The translations under genes and the position numbers were made by a program. Below, piece by piece: positions 21,962-34,115 of a stretch of 64,000 bases of DNA (position 1 is the stretch's first letter; each line of letters starts with the position of its first letter). The notes below the pieces were generated by a model. That model was not told where the DNA came from. It worked only from the letters and a program-made list of their open reading frames with translations, and searched no databases. Origin of the DNA: Brachionus rotundiformis (lineage: Eukaryota > Rotifera > Eurotatoria > Ploima > Brachionidae); assembly GCA_016802295.1 (NCBI GenBank), contig JAESIW010000020.1, positions 4,874,821 to 4,938,820 of the forward strand. The letters are read 5' to 3'.

Positions 21962-22095
21962 TCTAAATGATCAAAATTTAAGTATTTAGATTCGTGCAAT
22001 TGGTCATACTTGAGAATGGTTTGCTTGACCATATTGTTTAATCTCTTTCGACGCTCTTCCAATTGTTCTGCACTTCTTTCGATATATAGTAAAAA
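21962..22095 (-). other. Possible orphan terminal exon (coiled coil)
   Basis: The minus strand, after an AG acceptor-like site near 22100, reads about 45 residues ending in a TGA. They include ERSAEQLEERRKRLNNMVKQ, a charged heptad-like stretch unusual for this A+T-rich background. It lies just downstream of the fibulin-like gene, whose own stop is at 22346. It could be the last exon of a minus-strand gene whose other exons I cannot find, an alternative 3' exon, or chance. Confidence 0.25.
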
Positions 22096-22345
22096 ACTAA
22101 ATTTATTTTTCCACACAAAAAATGATAACCTCAATTCTAATTGAAATATATATAAAAAAAATGAAATATTTTATTACTTTTATTAATATTTTTAAACATA
22201 AAAATTAAATTCAAAATAAAATTGTAATTTCTTCCAACTAAACGCTATAAAATTATTTTTTTTAATTTTACAAAAAAAAAAATTATGGTACATTTGCTTC
22301 TTTTTGAACAAAATTACCAAGCAAAAATCCGTACACAATTTTCTT

Positions 22346-25188
22346 TTACTCGGTCACAAACACATGAATTTTGTTCAATAAACATGAAGAAAATTGCAGA
22401 TTATTGTAGAATTCTATTTTCAATTCCAATTGAAAGCTTTCTGATGCGCGACATTGTTCCAGCAAGAAAATATCAAAGGTGTTCATTTCGGTTTGTTTAA
22501 CCATAAATTGGTCTTCTCTGAGGTTGTTTCCATTTGAATCAATCAATTTAAACTCATATTTAAGCTTTATACGACGACTGTAAGTATTCACTCGGGTAGT
22601 AAAAATTCTTATCGGAACTCGCACCTGATATGATATGGATGTATAGCTGTAGAAAATTTTCATCGGTTTTCTTAGGCACTCAGGCTCAGCATATCTACAA
22701 GTGGTCGGCGCACGATCACAACGGGAACTTAAAACAAAGCATTAAATATGTTTTATGGAATATCCTGGCCAAATTACTGTCTTCCTTCACCGACCAAAAA
22801 GTATCCTTCTGGACAATCAATGGTTATGCATTTAAAGTCTCCTCGAGTGTTAACACAAATATCTTTATTATTACAAGTGTGTGTTCTGCTTTCACATTCA
22901 TCAATATCTATTTAATTTTTAACTTTTTAATTCTGCTAATTAATTTTACATTTTTGTATACCTATACAAGTCTTTCTGTATCTAAAGTCTAACTGGAACC
23001 CTGATTTACATTTGCATTCATATGAGCCAGGAGTGTTCACACATTCTCCGGGACATAGATCAGGTTGTAGTTCACACTCGTTTATATCTGAAAAAAATTA
23101 AATTTAAAAATTTTAATTTGTATTTTGTTTTTATTATCTCTTTAATATAATACCTAATCTAATATTTTGAATTTTTAAAATCTAAAATACAAATATTAAG
23201 AGTCAAAATAACACTTACCAATACAAGTTCGCTTATCTACATCCAATTTATAGCCTTCGTTGCATTGACATTGGTAAGAACCATAAGTATTCACACATTT
23301 ATGGTCACAAATTCCTGGATTGGCACATTCATCCTCATCTAAAGGCTCAAAAGTAAAATTTTTTTATTTTTAATCAAAATTTTGCCTACCAACACAACTG
23401 TAGAATATATGAGATTGTAATTTAAAGCCTGGTCTGCATTCACAATTAAAAGAGCCTGGTGTATTGTGACAAACAGAATTGGATGGACATACACTTCCAA
23501 ATGCGCATTCGTCAATATCCTCGCATATATTTCTAATTTCATCTAATTTGTATCCAGAAGGGCATACACATTTGTAGCTTCGTGGTGTATTGACACATTC
23601 AGCATTGGATGGACAAGTATGTCGACCAGTTTGGCACTCATCAATATCTTTAATTTAAATAACTTATAAGTATTTTAAAGAAAGAAATTTATTCTGCAGA
23701 CCAATGCATTCTGTTTTGTCGTGGTTGTACTCGGTTCCCTCTGAACATTCAAGAACAAATTTACAAATATAAGAACCAATATTGTTCTCACATTTTTCAT
23801 TTGAATGACAAATGTTCGGATTTAAGCATTCATTTATGTCTATAAAAATAATCAAAAATAATTGTTTAATAATTAATTTTTTATTTTAATTGTTTTAGAG
23901 TAAACCTTCGCATTCTAAAGTCTCTATGTTTAATTCAAAACCCTCTCTACATCTTATTTTTTCACATTCTCCTGTGTTATAGTTGAACTTAAAGCCACGG
24001 TTACATTCTTTGGCCTTACACCTGAGAGAAAAATATTATAAAATATTATTTTTTAAATATTTTATACTTAAAGGTTCCAGGCATGTTTTGACAAATAAAA
24101 CCTTTGGCACAATCATGCAAATTCAATGAGCACTCATCAATATCTATATGATAATTGATAATTTTTCTAGCTTAATTTTATTATATTTAATTTTAACCTT
24201 CACATTCCTGGGTGTAAGCATTTACGGTGTAACCTGTTCCACATGGTTTTTCTCGGATGCATCTAAATGAACCTGGATAATTTTCGCATCGCATACCAAC
24301 AGGACAATTATGCTTTCCAGTCATGCACTCATTAACATCTTAAATAGAATTTATTTCTATAGAAGATTTTTATAAGTTAATTACCTCGACATGAAATAAA
24401 AATGACATCAAATGAATAGCCAACTCCGCATGATTGTGTACATCTATAGCTGCCAACAGAATTTTGACAAGTTGATCCTCGATCACAAATATTTGGCTTT
24501 TTGCATTCATCAATATCTATACAATGGTTAGTTTGGTGATCAAGCTCAAAACCATTCGGACATCTACAAATTGGTCCGGAATGTGTATTTTCACAAATTT
24601 GGTCATTTGGGCAAAAATGAGTGTTACAATCATTTGCTTAAAAAAATATTTATCACAAACTCATTTATCTCTGTTAAAGAAAATAAAATACGTCTTGATT
24701 GTCGTTTGCAGCATTCCAAAAATACATGGTTACATTCATCGCCAAGTTCTGGAACAGCTTTGCAGTCGACTTCATTTTTTTGAGCTTGAATACCTAAATC
24801 ACAGCAATTACAACATTCCTTTAGATATTTATTATATATATTTAAAATAAGATGAATAACAATTAGAAAATACAGTTAAAATGTCACAATTATCATTTTT
24901 TAGGTCATTGCATGGCAATTTGGCCAGTGCATGTTGTTTGCCTCTCTCGCATTCTTGGTTTCTTCTATTTTGAGAACAACATATAGTGAAGGCGAATTTA
25001 CACGAGGCAGACTTATCACTCAATATGGAGAAGTCATTACATGAATCTGGATTAGATAGAGAGTATTGGTTCTTGCCATAGGCACAGCATTCTTTAAAAT
25101 TATTGAATGGAGAGTAAGAGCGGCATGTAACATTAGATATCAGAGAACATGCTACCAAAGCTAAAATTCTTAGGCTAATTTGTATCAT
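22346..25188 (-). CDS. Fibulin-like EGF-repeat extracellular matrix protein
   Basis: It starts with a signal peptide (about 22 residues, ending SNVTC). Next come a Cys-rich stretch (KECCAYG … ICCSQ) and an exon with ECCNCCDLG…CKAVPELGDEC…ECC, the six-Cys pattern of fibulin anaphylatoxin-like modules. About ten EGF modules follow, mostly calcium-binding type with D-I-D/N-E-C starts (for example DIDECQTGRHTCPSNAEC, DINECELQPDLCPG), roughly one per exon with introns of about 60 nt. The last exon (22346-22700) encodes a 105-residue beta-rich end with PIRIFTTRV and LELKIEFYN, matching the fibulin C-terminal module. Fibulins are secreted glycoproteins of basement membranes and elastic fibres. The anaphylatoxin-like part favours fibulin-1/2 over fibulin-3/4/5. 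I did not close every splice phase. Confidence 0.86.
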
Positions 25189-26173
25189 TATTTCATTAGT
25201 ATCTAAATTTTTTAACTTTACAATAAAATATGATAAAGCAAAAACTTGGCAAATTTAAAGGCAATTTTTTGATCGAGTCTAAAATTAATGTTATGTAATA
25301 AGAGTCCTTGATGAATAGTAAAAATTTAATACTTAAAACTGTTCTAATCAAATATTAACATGATATTTGGCCTTCAATTAAAACTGATAAGCTCACTTCC
25401 GAAATAATTAAAAACATTTAATTTAACTCAACATTGGGTTATTCTATCTTTTAAAAAAGATAAGAAAACGTTTTGTTTGTTTCAAAGTTTTGAACAAGTT
25501 AGAATTCCATTTAAAATTTAAATTTAACCTAACGATTTGCAGATCATACTTAATGCGTAGTTGAATTTAGTTTAATATTTTATGTGCTAATCAACTACTT
25601 TTGCTAAAAACACATTTTTGAAAATATGTTGTTGATAAATAAAATTTTATTTAATTCTTACAAACAAAAAATGTTAAATTTAGAAGAGCTAACTAAAATG
25701 GTATAGAATTAATCTAAAAAAGAGCCAAAAATTAAATGTAAAAATTTAAAAATTTAAATTTACTTTTGAAAAAATGAGATGAAATCTTTTTTTTTTCAAA
25801 ATGGAAAAGAAAGAACTATCTATTACAGGGTCTTTTTGACATTATAGAGAGAAAATTATGCTATGAAATTAAATAAGGATTCAAAATCAATCAAATCTAA
25901 TAATTAAAAGATGTTACTGCTCAAGTTAACCCAAGTATTAGATTTCATTAATAAAGTATTTTTAAATTAAAGTCAGAGTTTTTTTTTTGAATAATCAAAT
26001 AATTATAAAAAATTAATTATATTTTTTTTATTTTGAAACAACTCTTATCTATTAAATCATTTTTAACATAAAAAGCAACAAACTTTGAAAATTTATTTCT
26101 AATAAGATATTAATTAGTTCGGATGATAAAATTTTTTCAAAAAAAAATTTAAAGATTTTCTTTAATTATCGTT
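25189..26173. other. Spacer upstream of fibulin-like gene
   Basis: A+T-rich DNA between the fibulin-like start and the end of the first M13 gene. No gene recognised. Confidence 0.5.
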
Positions 26174-29100
26174 CTACCATAATGAGCACTTAGTAATGGG
26201 ATTGTTCCGTTGGCCAGGCTTACAGTTGAACGTGCTGCTAAAAGTTTTCATATTCATTGTGGTTCCTTTAACTCTATGAGAATTTTCAATTAGTTTTTTA
26301 ATTAATCCTGAATCGTTTCTTTTTTACCTGAATTCGCCCATTGAATGCACATTTCTTGTTAATGACTTTTCAAGGTACGAATCTTTGTATTTACTGCACC
26401 AAACTTGGCCAAAGTTGATAAAAAATAATTGATCTTGATTAAAGTCCAGTCCTGGCAAGAGATATTCTTTTCCGTGTTCAGCTTCCCAACGTTTATAAGC
26501 CTTCAGAAAAATAACTAAAAAATTAAAAAAACTATTAAATTAAAATAAAAATTTACCCTAAACGATTCTTTTAATCCGCCATTGTCGGCAATATTTTCAC
26601 CTTGAGTTTGTTTACCATTCATCTAAAATTTAATTTTTAATAACATAAATCTTACCAGTTTTAAACTAACTGTTTTATTAATTTGTTTTATCACAAAATT
26701 ATCATACTGATCCACAATACATTGGGCTCTAGTTTTGTAATTCGTAATTGTTCTTTACCATAATTATTAGAAGTTAAAAATAAGAATATTTCAAGTTACA
26801 TATTCGTCCAAAGATCGCCAGATCCATCTTCATGGTAAACACCGTTTTTGTCGAAATTTCTTCCTTTTTAATAAGAATTAACTGAGAGTTGTATCTTTAT
26901 TTAGTACTTTAACCTTTGTCATCAAAGCCCTTAGAAAAAATAAGTTCACAAATAAATTAAAAGTATTCTAGAAAAATTACATGAGTAATTTCATGTCCAA
27001 TAACTTAAATAACATAATTAGTGTATTTGAAAAAAAATTACATATAAAATTTACCAGCACCAATTCCGCCATAATTTAAATAACTAAATAATTTTTAAAC
27101 TTATTCATCAATGAATTATATTAAAAAATTAAATACTTAGGTACGGATGAATCATAAAATGGTGCCTGAAGAATTCCGGCAGGAAAACCTAATATTTTTT
27201 TATAGAACAGATTCAGTTTAATAATTAAAAAATACAAATTTGATTATCTTGTGCACTATAATAAGCATTAACAACAGCAGGACCCATTAACCATCTAATT
27301 AAATTTTTAAAAATAATCTTAAAAAAATTTAAATATACGCTTTTCTATCGACTTTTTTTCTCAGCTCTTCTAAATTTTGTCTAACCCATATTTGATTGAT
27401 TAAAATGTTATTTTTGAAAAAGTCAAGATTGCTCATTTTAAACTAGATTTCAGAAATTAGATGTTTTACTTTCTTATTGAATTAAGTTTACTTCTTTATA
27501 GATTTCAGTCATATAAGAGTCATTAAAAAGATAATCGGGATAGCCAACTTTTAAATCAAGGCTTTCGACCTTTTTAGAATATGAAGATTTTTATTTTCTT
27601 ATGAAATTAATTTTACTTTTTCAATGGCAGCTTGGCGAGATAAATCATCAATCCATTCATATTCTTTTAACATAATTTTGAATTCCTTTTGAATATTTTT
27701 TATCATTTCAAAAGCCTTTAATTTAAATCAAATTAAGTAATTATTTAAAAAACAATTTTTAAAAATTACGGCCTTCTTAGAATTGTAATCAAAAAAGTTT
27801 TCCACATACAATCTTCCTACAGCAAACTCCATCATATCAGACACAGATTCGATACATTCTGTAACTCGACTTGCCGAAATTTTTCTATCCTTAGATAAAT
27901 TCAACTTACATTTAGCTTTAATATTTTTAATTTTTACCTTTGAATATTTTACTGGAACTATGTTAAATCTTTTCGGTAGGAAGTCTCGAGAAAAATAAAC
28001 AAAAACCCAAATAAACAAGTTATCTAAATTTCTAAATTAACTTTATTTAGTCAAATTATTTTTATTAATATTATGTTTAGACTTTTTGTTAAATTTCAAC
28101 TCTTGTGAAAATATCTTAATGGCATTTTTTATGTATTTAAAATCAGTAAGGTATATTGTTTCATTATCAGATATAGTTATGTTGGCCAAGCTTTTGAAGA
28201 TTCCATTTTGGATAAATTCTTTCCAGTCAAACTAAATCAAAAAATTTAATCTTTCCATATTCTAAAAAACAACTATTACCTCTGGAATTTTTTGTTTAAG
28301 CTGTGCCAGAGTTAACTTTTCATAAGAAATTTGTCTTTTTTCTTCTGTTGTTAATAAATTCTAATAAATGAAAAGATATTGATTTTTATTTTTTTATAAA
28401 TTAATTTACCTTGGCTAGTTTTCTTTCAATTTCGACCATTTCATAGATATCCTTAGATAAGTTTTCATTATTTGAATGGTAAAGGCGCAGAATTTTGGCA
28501 ATAAAGCTCCTGTACCAGATCATGACCTGTTCATTTTCATAATAATGCTTATCGAAAAACCAGGAAGCTTGACTTATCTAAAATTAGTTGATTTAGCTTT
28601 TCTATAATTAAAATAAGATATTTAATTTATAACTTTAATTATTGGAATGTCTGGATTTGAAAGACTGGTGCTAACATACAAGTTAAACAGTGGAGATATT
28701 CCATTTTTAAACAGAGATAGATATAATTTATAAACATGTTTTGGATCCTTTCTGTAAAAAACTTGATCAAACAAAGGCCATCCATCAAACTCGTTGATTA
28801 TAAATTTCATCAAGTTTTCCTCTCCGTAATGTTCTATATGACCTTATTAAAATGATTTTTAATCAAGCAATTAATTATTACAAATTAAATCTACTTTCAT
28901 TCAGACACGATTGCATCAATCTTTTGGCATCTTTAGTTGGTTGAATATCTTTATCAGATTCGGGCATAGTCAAGAGATCTAATTAAAAAACAATAATTTT
29001 GAATACATTTATCTAATCTTAATACCAGACAAAGATTGTCCAAGTTGTTTGTCAATAGTCTGAAAAGTACTCAGACCAATCTGGTTGTCCTCAAGCCTAG

Positions 29101-29439
29101 TTTTGTGAACAAAATTTCCACAAGTAAATTGAAAAAAATCTTCACATGGATCAGCAGAAAAATTCATATTATTAATAATCATTGCAGCTTAAGGAAAATG
29201 TTATGCAAAATTATTATCTCATATGAAAGCATTTTTAAACCTGATTTTATGCATGCCTGAGTGATACAAACATTTCCAGATTCTTGTTTTGATGGCTTAT
29301 AGTTGCCAAGAAAAAATACGAAAAGAATGAATATTATCAATGCCGCGATAAATGTTGTAGCAATGGCTAGAGATTTTTTCAAGCGCTGAGCATATTTTGC
29401 TGAAACCAAATTCTCGTTGATTACTTGTACATCAACCAT
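26174..29439 (-). CDS. M13 (neprilysin-type) zinc metallopeptidase 1
   Basis: A type II membrane ectopeptidase in about 15 small exons. The ATG at 29437-29439 gives a short cytosolic tail, a transmembrane segment at residues 24-45, then VCITQACIKSG and DPCEDFFQFTCGNFVH, the usual start of the M13 ectodomain. Toward the end come VVNAYYS…NQI, FPAGILQAPFYD, the zinc motif VIGHEITH (about 26981-26995), the third-ligand motif GENIADNGG (about 26575-26605) and the family C-terminus NPITKCSLW followed by the stop at 26174-26176. All catalytic residues I can check are present. M13 enzymes trim peptides at the cell surface. It is the most downstream of four tandem copies. Exon joins were followed by eye only. 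Confidence 0.88.
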
Positions 29440-29652
29440 AATGAACAATTAAGTAAAAATAAGTTTTAAAAAATTTTATTTTATATCATAAGAAAAAGAA
29501 AAAATGAGATGGTTTCAAATTTACAAATTAAGATATCTATTAAAATGTCTTCATATATAATCAGTTATAAAATCTTAAATTACAAAAATTCTAAATAATT
29601 TGATAAGAAAAAGTTCAAAGGCTCAAAACGCATGAGGAATTTAAAAAAGATG

Positions 29653-32600
29653 CTACCAAACAGAACACTTTTTAATTGGATTGTTAGTTTGTCCAACTTT
29701 ACATTGGAATGCATTACTGAATTCATTAGAATTTGATGTCGGACCAATAATCCGAAATTCACCAGGAGAGTGAGGATCATTCAAGATTGCTTGAATTAAA
29801 TACTGATCTCGTGATTTGCCACACCATAGTTGACCAAAACTAATAAAAAACATTTGTTCAGGAGTATACTTTTCTAATCCAGGTAGTCGAGCTTCTGGAC
29901 CATTCTTTTGAGACCATCGTTTGTATGCCTTTATTTCATTTTATGATGTACTTGATAGTTTTTAAGTTTTTAATTTTTCTTAAAAAAATACCCTAAAAGC
30001 TTCTTTTAATCCGCCATTGTCGGCAATATTTTCTCCTTGAGTGTTAAACCCATTTAGCTAAAAATAATCATTTAAAATACAAAAAAATATTTTTAAGAAA
30101 CCAACTTTTTTGTTGACTTGACTGACTGTGTAATTATTATATTGATCAATTATACATTGTGCTTTTTGTTTGTATATATGAACTGTTCTAAAAAATATGA
30201 AAAAATTTAAAATTTTAATTACAGGAAAAAATAAACTTTGTTTTATTTTTAAAAACTGAATCAATTAATTAATTATTAATTATTATCTCACATTTATTTT
30301 TAATAAATAGATTGTAATTTATAAAAATCTAATGAGCTAATGTGAAAAGAACAAAAGGCTCCGGTGGCTTGGACATGTACTTAGAATGAAAGGAAGGCGA
30401 ACATCAAAAGAGCTTTTCAGTGGACACATCAAGGGGAATGACGAGCAATTACCGTATTCCCTTGCAAATAAAAGCCCCCTTTTTAAAAGCTAATCAAAAA
30501 TGGCTCAGTTCTATCTATGTTGCTTTCTCGTAAAGCATACTTAGATCTTTATAAAATATCAATTTGAAGAAAATTTTCCTTCATCTAAGGGCTAAAATTG
30601 TTCAATAAAGACACGATTTTCGGGGCACTTATTTGCAATGGTTTACGGTACATGGAGGTCAACCATCACTAGAGTTCGCTGAAGTTAATTTACATTGAGA
30701 GAAGCAGATGACTTGAGTGGTAATCAAAAATAGTGACCCTATGCTCCACAAGGATCGTTTAGAGAAAAAGATATTTAAATTTTTAAGTTCAATGTGAAAA
30801 AATTCCAAAGAAATTTAAACAAAAAAAATCTAAACCAAAATAAGATAAGATAGAAAAATAGATTATGAAGTTAAAATAAGAGGAATGCCTTCAAAGATCA
30901 TACAATCTTTTCTCAAAATTTTTATTTAAAAATTAAACTGTAATTTAAAATTAATTTTTTCTCAAAATTATTTAAAGTCAGTTCAATAAAAATACTTGTC
31001 ATTCGAAATTTTTTTCTTATAAAATTGGATTAAATAAGTCTTCAATAAGTCAAGTTAGTTTTTTTTTTCGTTCCAAAAATTTCAAGCCTTTTTGATTTAT
31101 AATTTTTCTGTGAAAATCTTTTTTCTTGATTATGAAAAGATACGAGGTCAATTTTTCCTTCCTTTAATAAAATATATAAATGAGAGAAATTTTATGGGTC
31201 ACAATAGTTTTGATATTTAATATTCAAATTTTATAAAAAAGCTTAATATTTTACTCATTAGTCCACAAACCAAGACCATCTTCGTCCGGATGATAAATAC
31301 CATCTTTGTCATAAAGACGACCTATTGAAAAATAAATATCAAAAAATCTCTAAACAAACTCATTGATCAAACCTAAATCATCGAATCCCTTTAAATAAAA
31401 AAATTAGAATATAAATTATGACATTTTGGAAATTTACATGTGTAACTTCATGGCCAATTACTGTTCCTATACCTCCATAATTTAAATATCTAATAAGACA
31501 AAATTAAACAAAATTCAAAATTGCGGAAAATTTAATTACTTTGGATTTGAGGCATCATAAAAAGGTGACTGAAGTATGCCAGCTGGAAAGCCTGGTAAAA
31601 TTTTCATTTTAACGAAAAAAAATTAAATTATAAAAACATACATATTTGATTAGCTGAAGGACTATAGAAAGCCTAAATGTTGCAAAATATTTTTAATTAA
31701 TGACAAAAAAAATTTGATATTATTTACATTAACCACAGCAGGTCCAGAAATCCATCTTTTTTGAAATAAATTGATCAAAAATATTTTAAAAATGAGGTAA
31801 AAACTACTCTTTTGGATTATGTATTTTTCGAAGTTGGCTTAGCTCAAAATTCGCCCGTAAAATTTCTAGATTTAGATAATTTTCCAATAAATCACCTTCA
31901 TTAAAAACAAACTAAAAAAAAATATAATTTCTAGCACATAAAATAAAGTTAATCTTACATTCTTGTATTCGTTATCCAAGTAAGTGTTATTCAAAATCTT
32001 ATCTGAATAAGCTATCTTTGAGTCCATTGTATCAACCTGTACCAAATTTGGTTCAATATTTATTCCAAATTTATTTTCAGTTTAAAAATATTACTTTTTC
32101 CAAAGCATGCTTTTTTGATATTGGATCAATCCAATTGCTTTCGGCTAAAATTTCTTTAAACTCAGACAACAGGTTATTTATCATTTCAACAGCCTCTTCT
32201 TTAGAACTACTATTAAAATACCGAGAAATGTACAATCTTCCAACTGCATATTCCATTTTGTTGTTGACAAAATTCGAACATGACAATGATCTTGGTTGCT
32301 TAATACTTGTACCTTCATATATCTTGAAAACATATTGATTAAATTTTAAGTTCTAAATTTTCTTGTGATAATCACTTTGTCAAACTCTAATTTAGCTTCT
32401 TGAAAAGCTTTTGGCAAAAAAGGTATAGCTTCTTTGACAAAAAGCCATATTAGAAGGTTTTTCAAATCCCTTAATAAAACATTTTATTTATTACATTATT
32501 ATAGCAACAAATACTTGCTTTTCGTTTGTTTTTTTTAATGAAGCATAAAGTTTAGTTGCTTCTGTAAGATAATTCCAATCGTCGACTAAAATTGTTTCAT

Positions 32601-34115
32601 TATCATCAATAGATATATTCTTAACATCCTTATATATTCCAAATAAGTAGTTTTTCCATTCAAACTAAAAAATATTTAAATTTAGAAAAATTTGATTAGA
32701 TTTAATAATTTATCTTATTTAATTTAAACTAGACAGAAATTAGGGTTAATAATTGACATGTAATTTGTACTCACATTGGGAATTGCATTTTGCAATTGTC
32801 TGATGGTCATGTTCTTATAAGTTGAATTTCTTCTAAAATCATCTTCCAATTGAAGCTAAATACAAATGTTTTAAAAAATTTTATTGTGAAGTTTGTTTAA
32901 AAGCCTAGTCTGATAGTATTAATTAGATTATTGGCATAAATTTACAATGTCTCTTACCAGTTGACACTGTTTTCTATTTAGAGATACAGACAATTCTTAA
33001 TTTTTAAATAGATATTAATAAAAAGTAAAATAGGAAAAAAATAAAATGTTAAAAAATGATATTAATATTTTCGAATTGAAATTTGAACTAAAAGGACTGA
33101 TTAATAAAACTTGAATGAAAAAAAATTATAAAATAATCTTACAGTAGCAAACTTTTTTTCGATTTCTAACATTTTATTTATATCATTAGTCACATTCAAA
33201 TTCTCTTTATTTAAATTGTTTACAACAGATATCATCAAGTTTTTATAAGCCTTCATCAGCTTATTGTTTAATAAATTTTCCTTGTTGAAAAACCATTCCG
33301 GTTGTGATAACTAAAAAATATCAAATATTAAAATAAATCAGTATTTTATCTTTTATTACTCTTAGTATGTATTTTTTTGGATTTTTGGGATTTAAGGACA
33401 CAAATAAATCAAATAATTGCCATGAGTTTTTTTTTCTTAATTTTATTATTAAATCAATTAATGATGTTGGATTTGATGATATATTCAACAAAGGCCAGCC
33501 GCCAAACTTTTTCTCAATGATATTCAGCAAGATTTCAGAGCCTTTTTCTTCGATTTTCCCTTTTAAAAATTTCAATTAAACATTTTATTTTTGATACAAA
33601 CTAATTAGCTCTACATTCATTAATGCAGGAAATAAATAATTTCTTAGCATTTGATGTTGCATTTGTATCAGTAGGTCCGATTGGTTCAGCCAGCAAATCT
33701 GATTTAAAAAAATGAGCTTCATTTAAGATATTTAGTGGTAATCCTTACCAGCGATCGAATAGGCTAATTTATCCCTCAAGATTGAAAGTTCGTCGATTTT
33801 TGGCTGATCATCAGGTATTCTGTGACTTTCTCCGAACATGCCACAGCTAAATTGGTAAAAATTTTCGCATGGATCAACAGTTTCGTCTAAATTTTTTAGG
33901 ATTAAATTTGCTGCTTTGATGCAACTTTTGGATGTGCAAACAGTTTGTCTTGGTGACTTATATATTGATATTCCTAGTATTATGCTAAGAATGGCGACAA
34001 TAGCTACCAAAGCGAATGTAAATGCTGACACGACTACCAAAATTTTTTTCATATTGGTATTAGATTTTTGAATTTCTATCATTTCGGTCATCATTGAATC
34101 TAAAAAATTATCCAT
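29653..34115 (-). CDS. M13 (neprilysin-type) zinc metallopeptidase 2
   Basis: The start ATG at 34113-34115 gives a 24-residue cytosolic tail rich in Met/Glu, a transmembrane helix (residues about 25-52), then TVCTSKSCIKAANLILKNLD and DPCENFYQFSCG. The catalytic part has VVN-AFYSPSANQI, FPAGILQSPFYD, VIGHEVTH (31438-31452; Val instead of the Ile of the other copies), GENIADNGG (about 30005-30035) and the end NPIKKCSVW. The gene is about 1 kb longer than its neighbours because the intron at roughly 30190-31258 has taken up a LINE tail and a TIR element. It appears intact. Substrate unknown. Confidence 0.88.
30346..30449 (+). pseudogene. LINE tail fragment in M13-2 intron
   Basis: The plus strand encodes RLRWLGHVLRMKGRRTSKEL, the very common C-terminal 'RWLGHVLRM' box of LINE-type polyproteins. 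Only about 30 codons remain and they lie antisense to the host gene. The fragment directly abuts the TIR element at 30450. Confidence 0.75.
30450..30650. mobile_element. TACCGTA-type TIR element in M13-2 intron
   Basis: A 201-bp element. The left end TACCGTATTCCCTTGCAAAT and the reverse complement of the right end TACCGTAAACCATTGCAAAT match over about 30 bp, continuing into GCCCC. Both ends have TA outermost. The shared TACCGTA start links it to the foldback element at 4649-5031. Confidence 0.78.

Noticed and set aside
29439..29448. Upstream in-frame start for M13-1 (and 34142 for M13-2)
   Set aside because: The first codons are TTG, not ATG; the true starts are 29439 and 34115.
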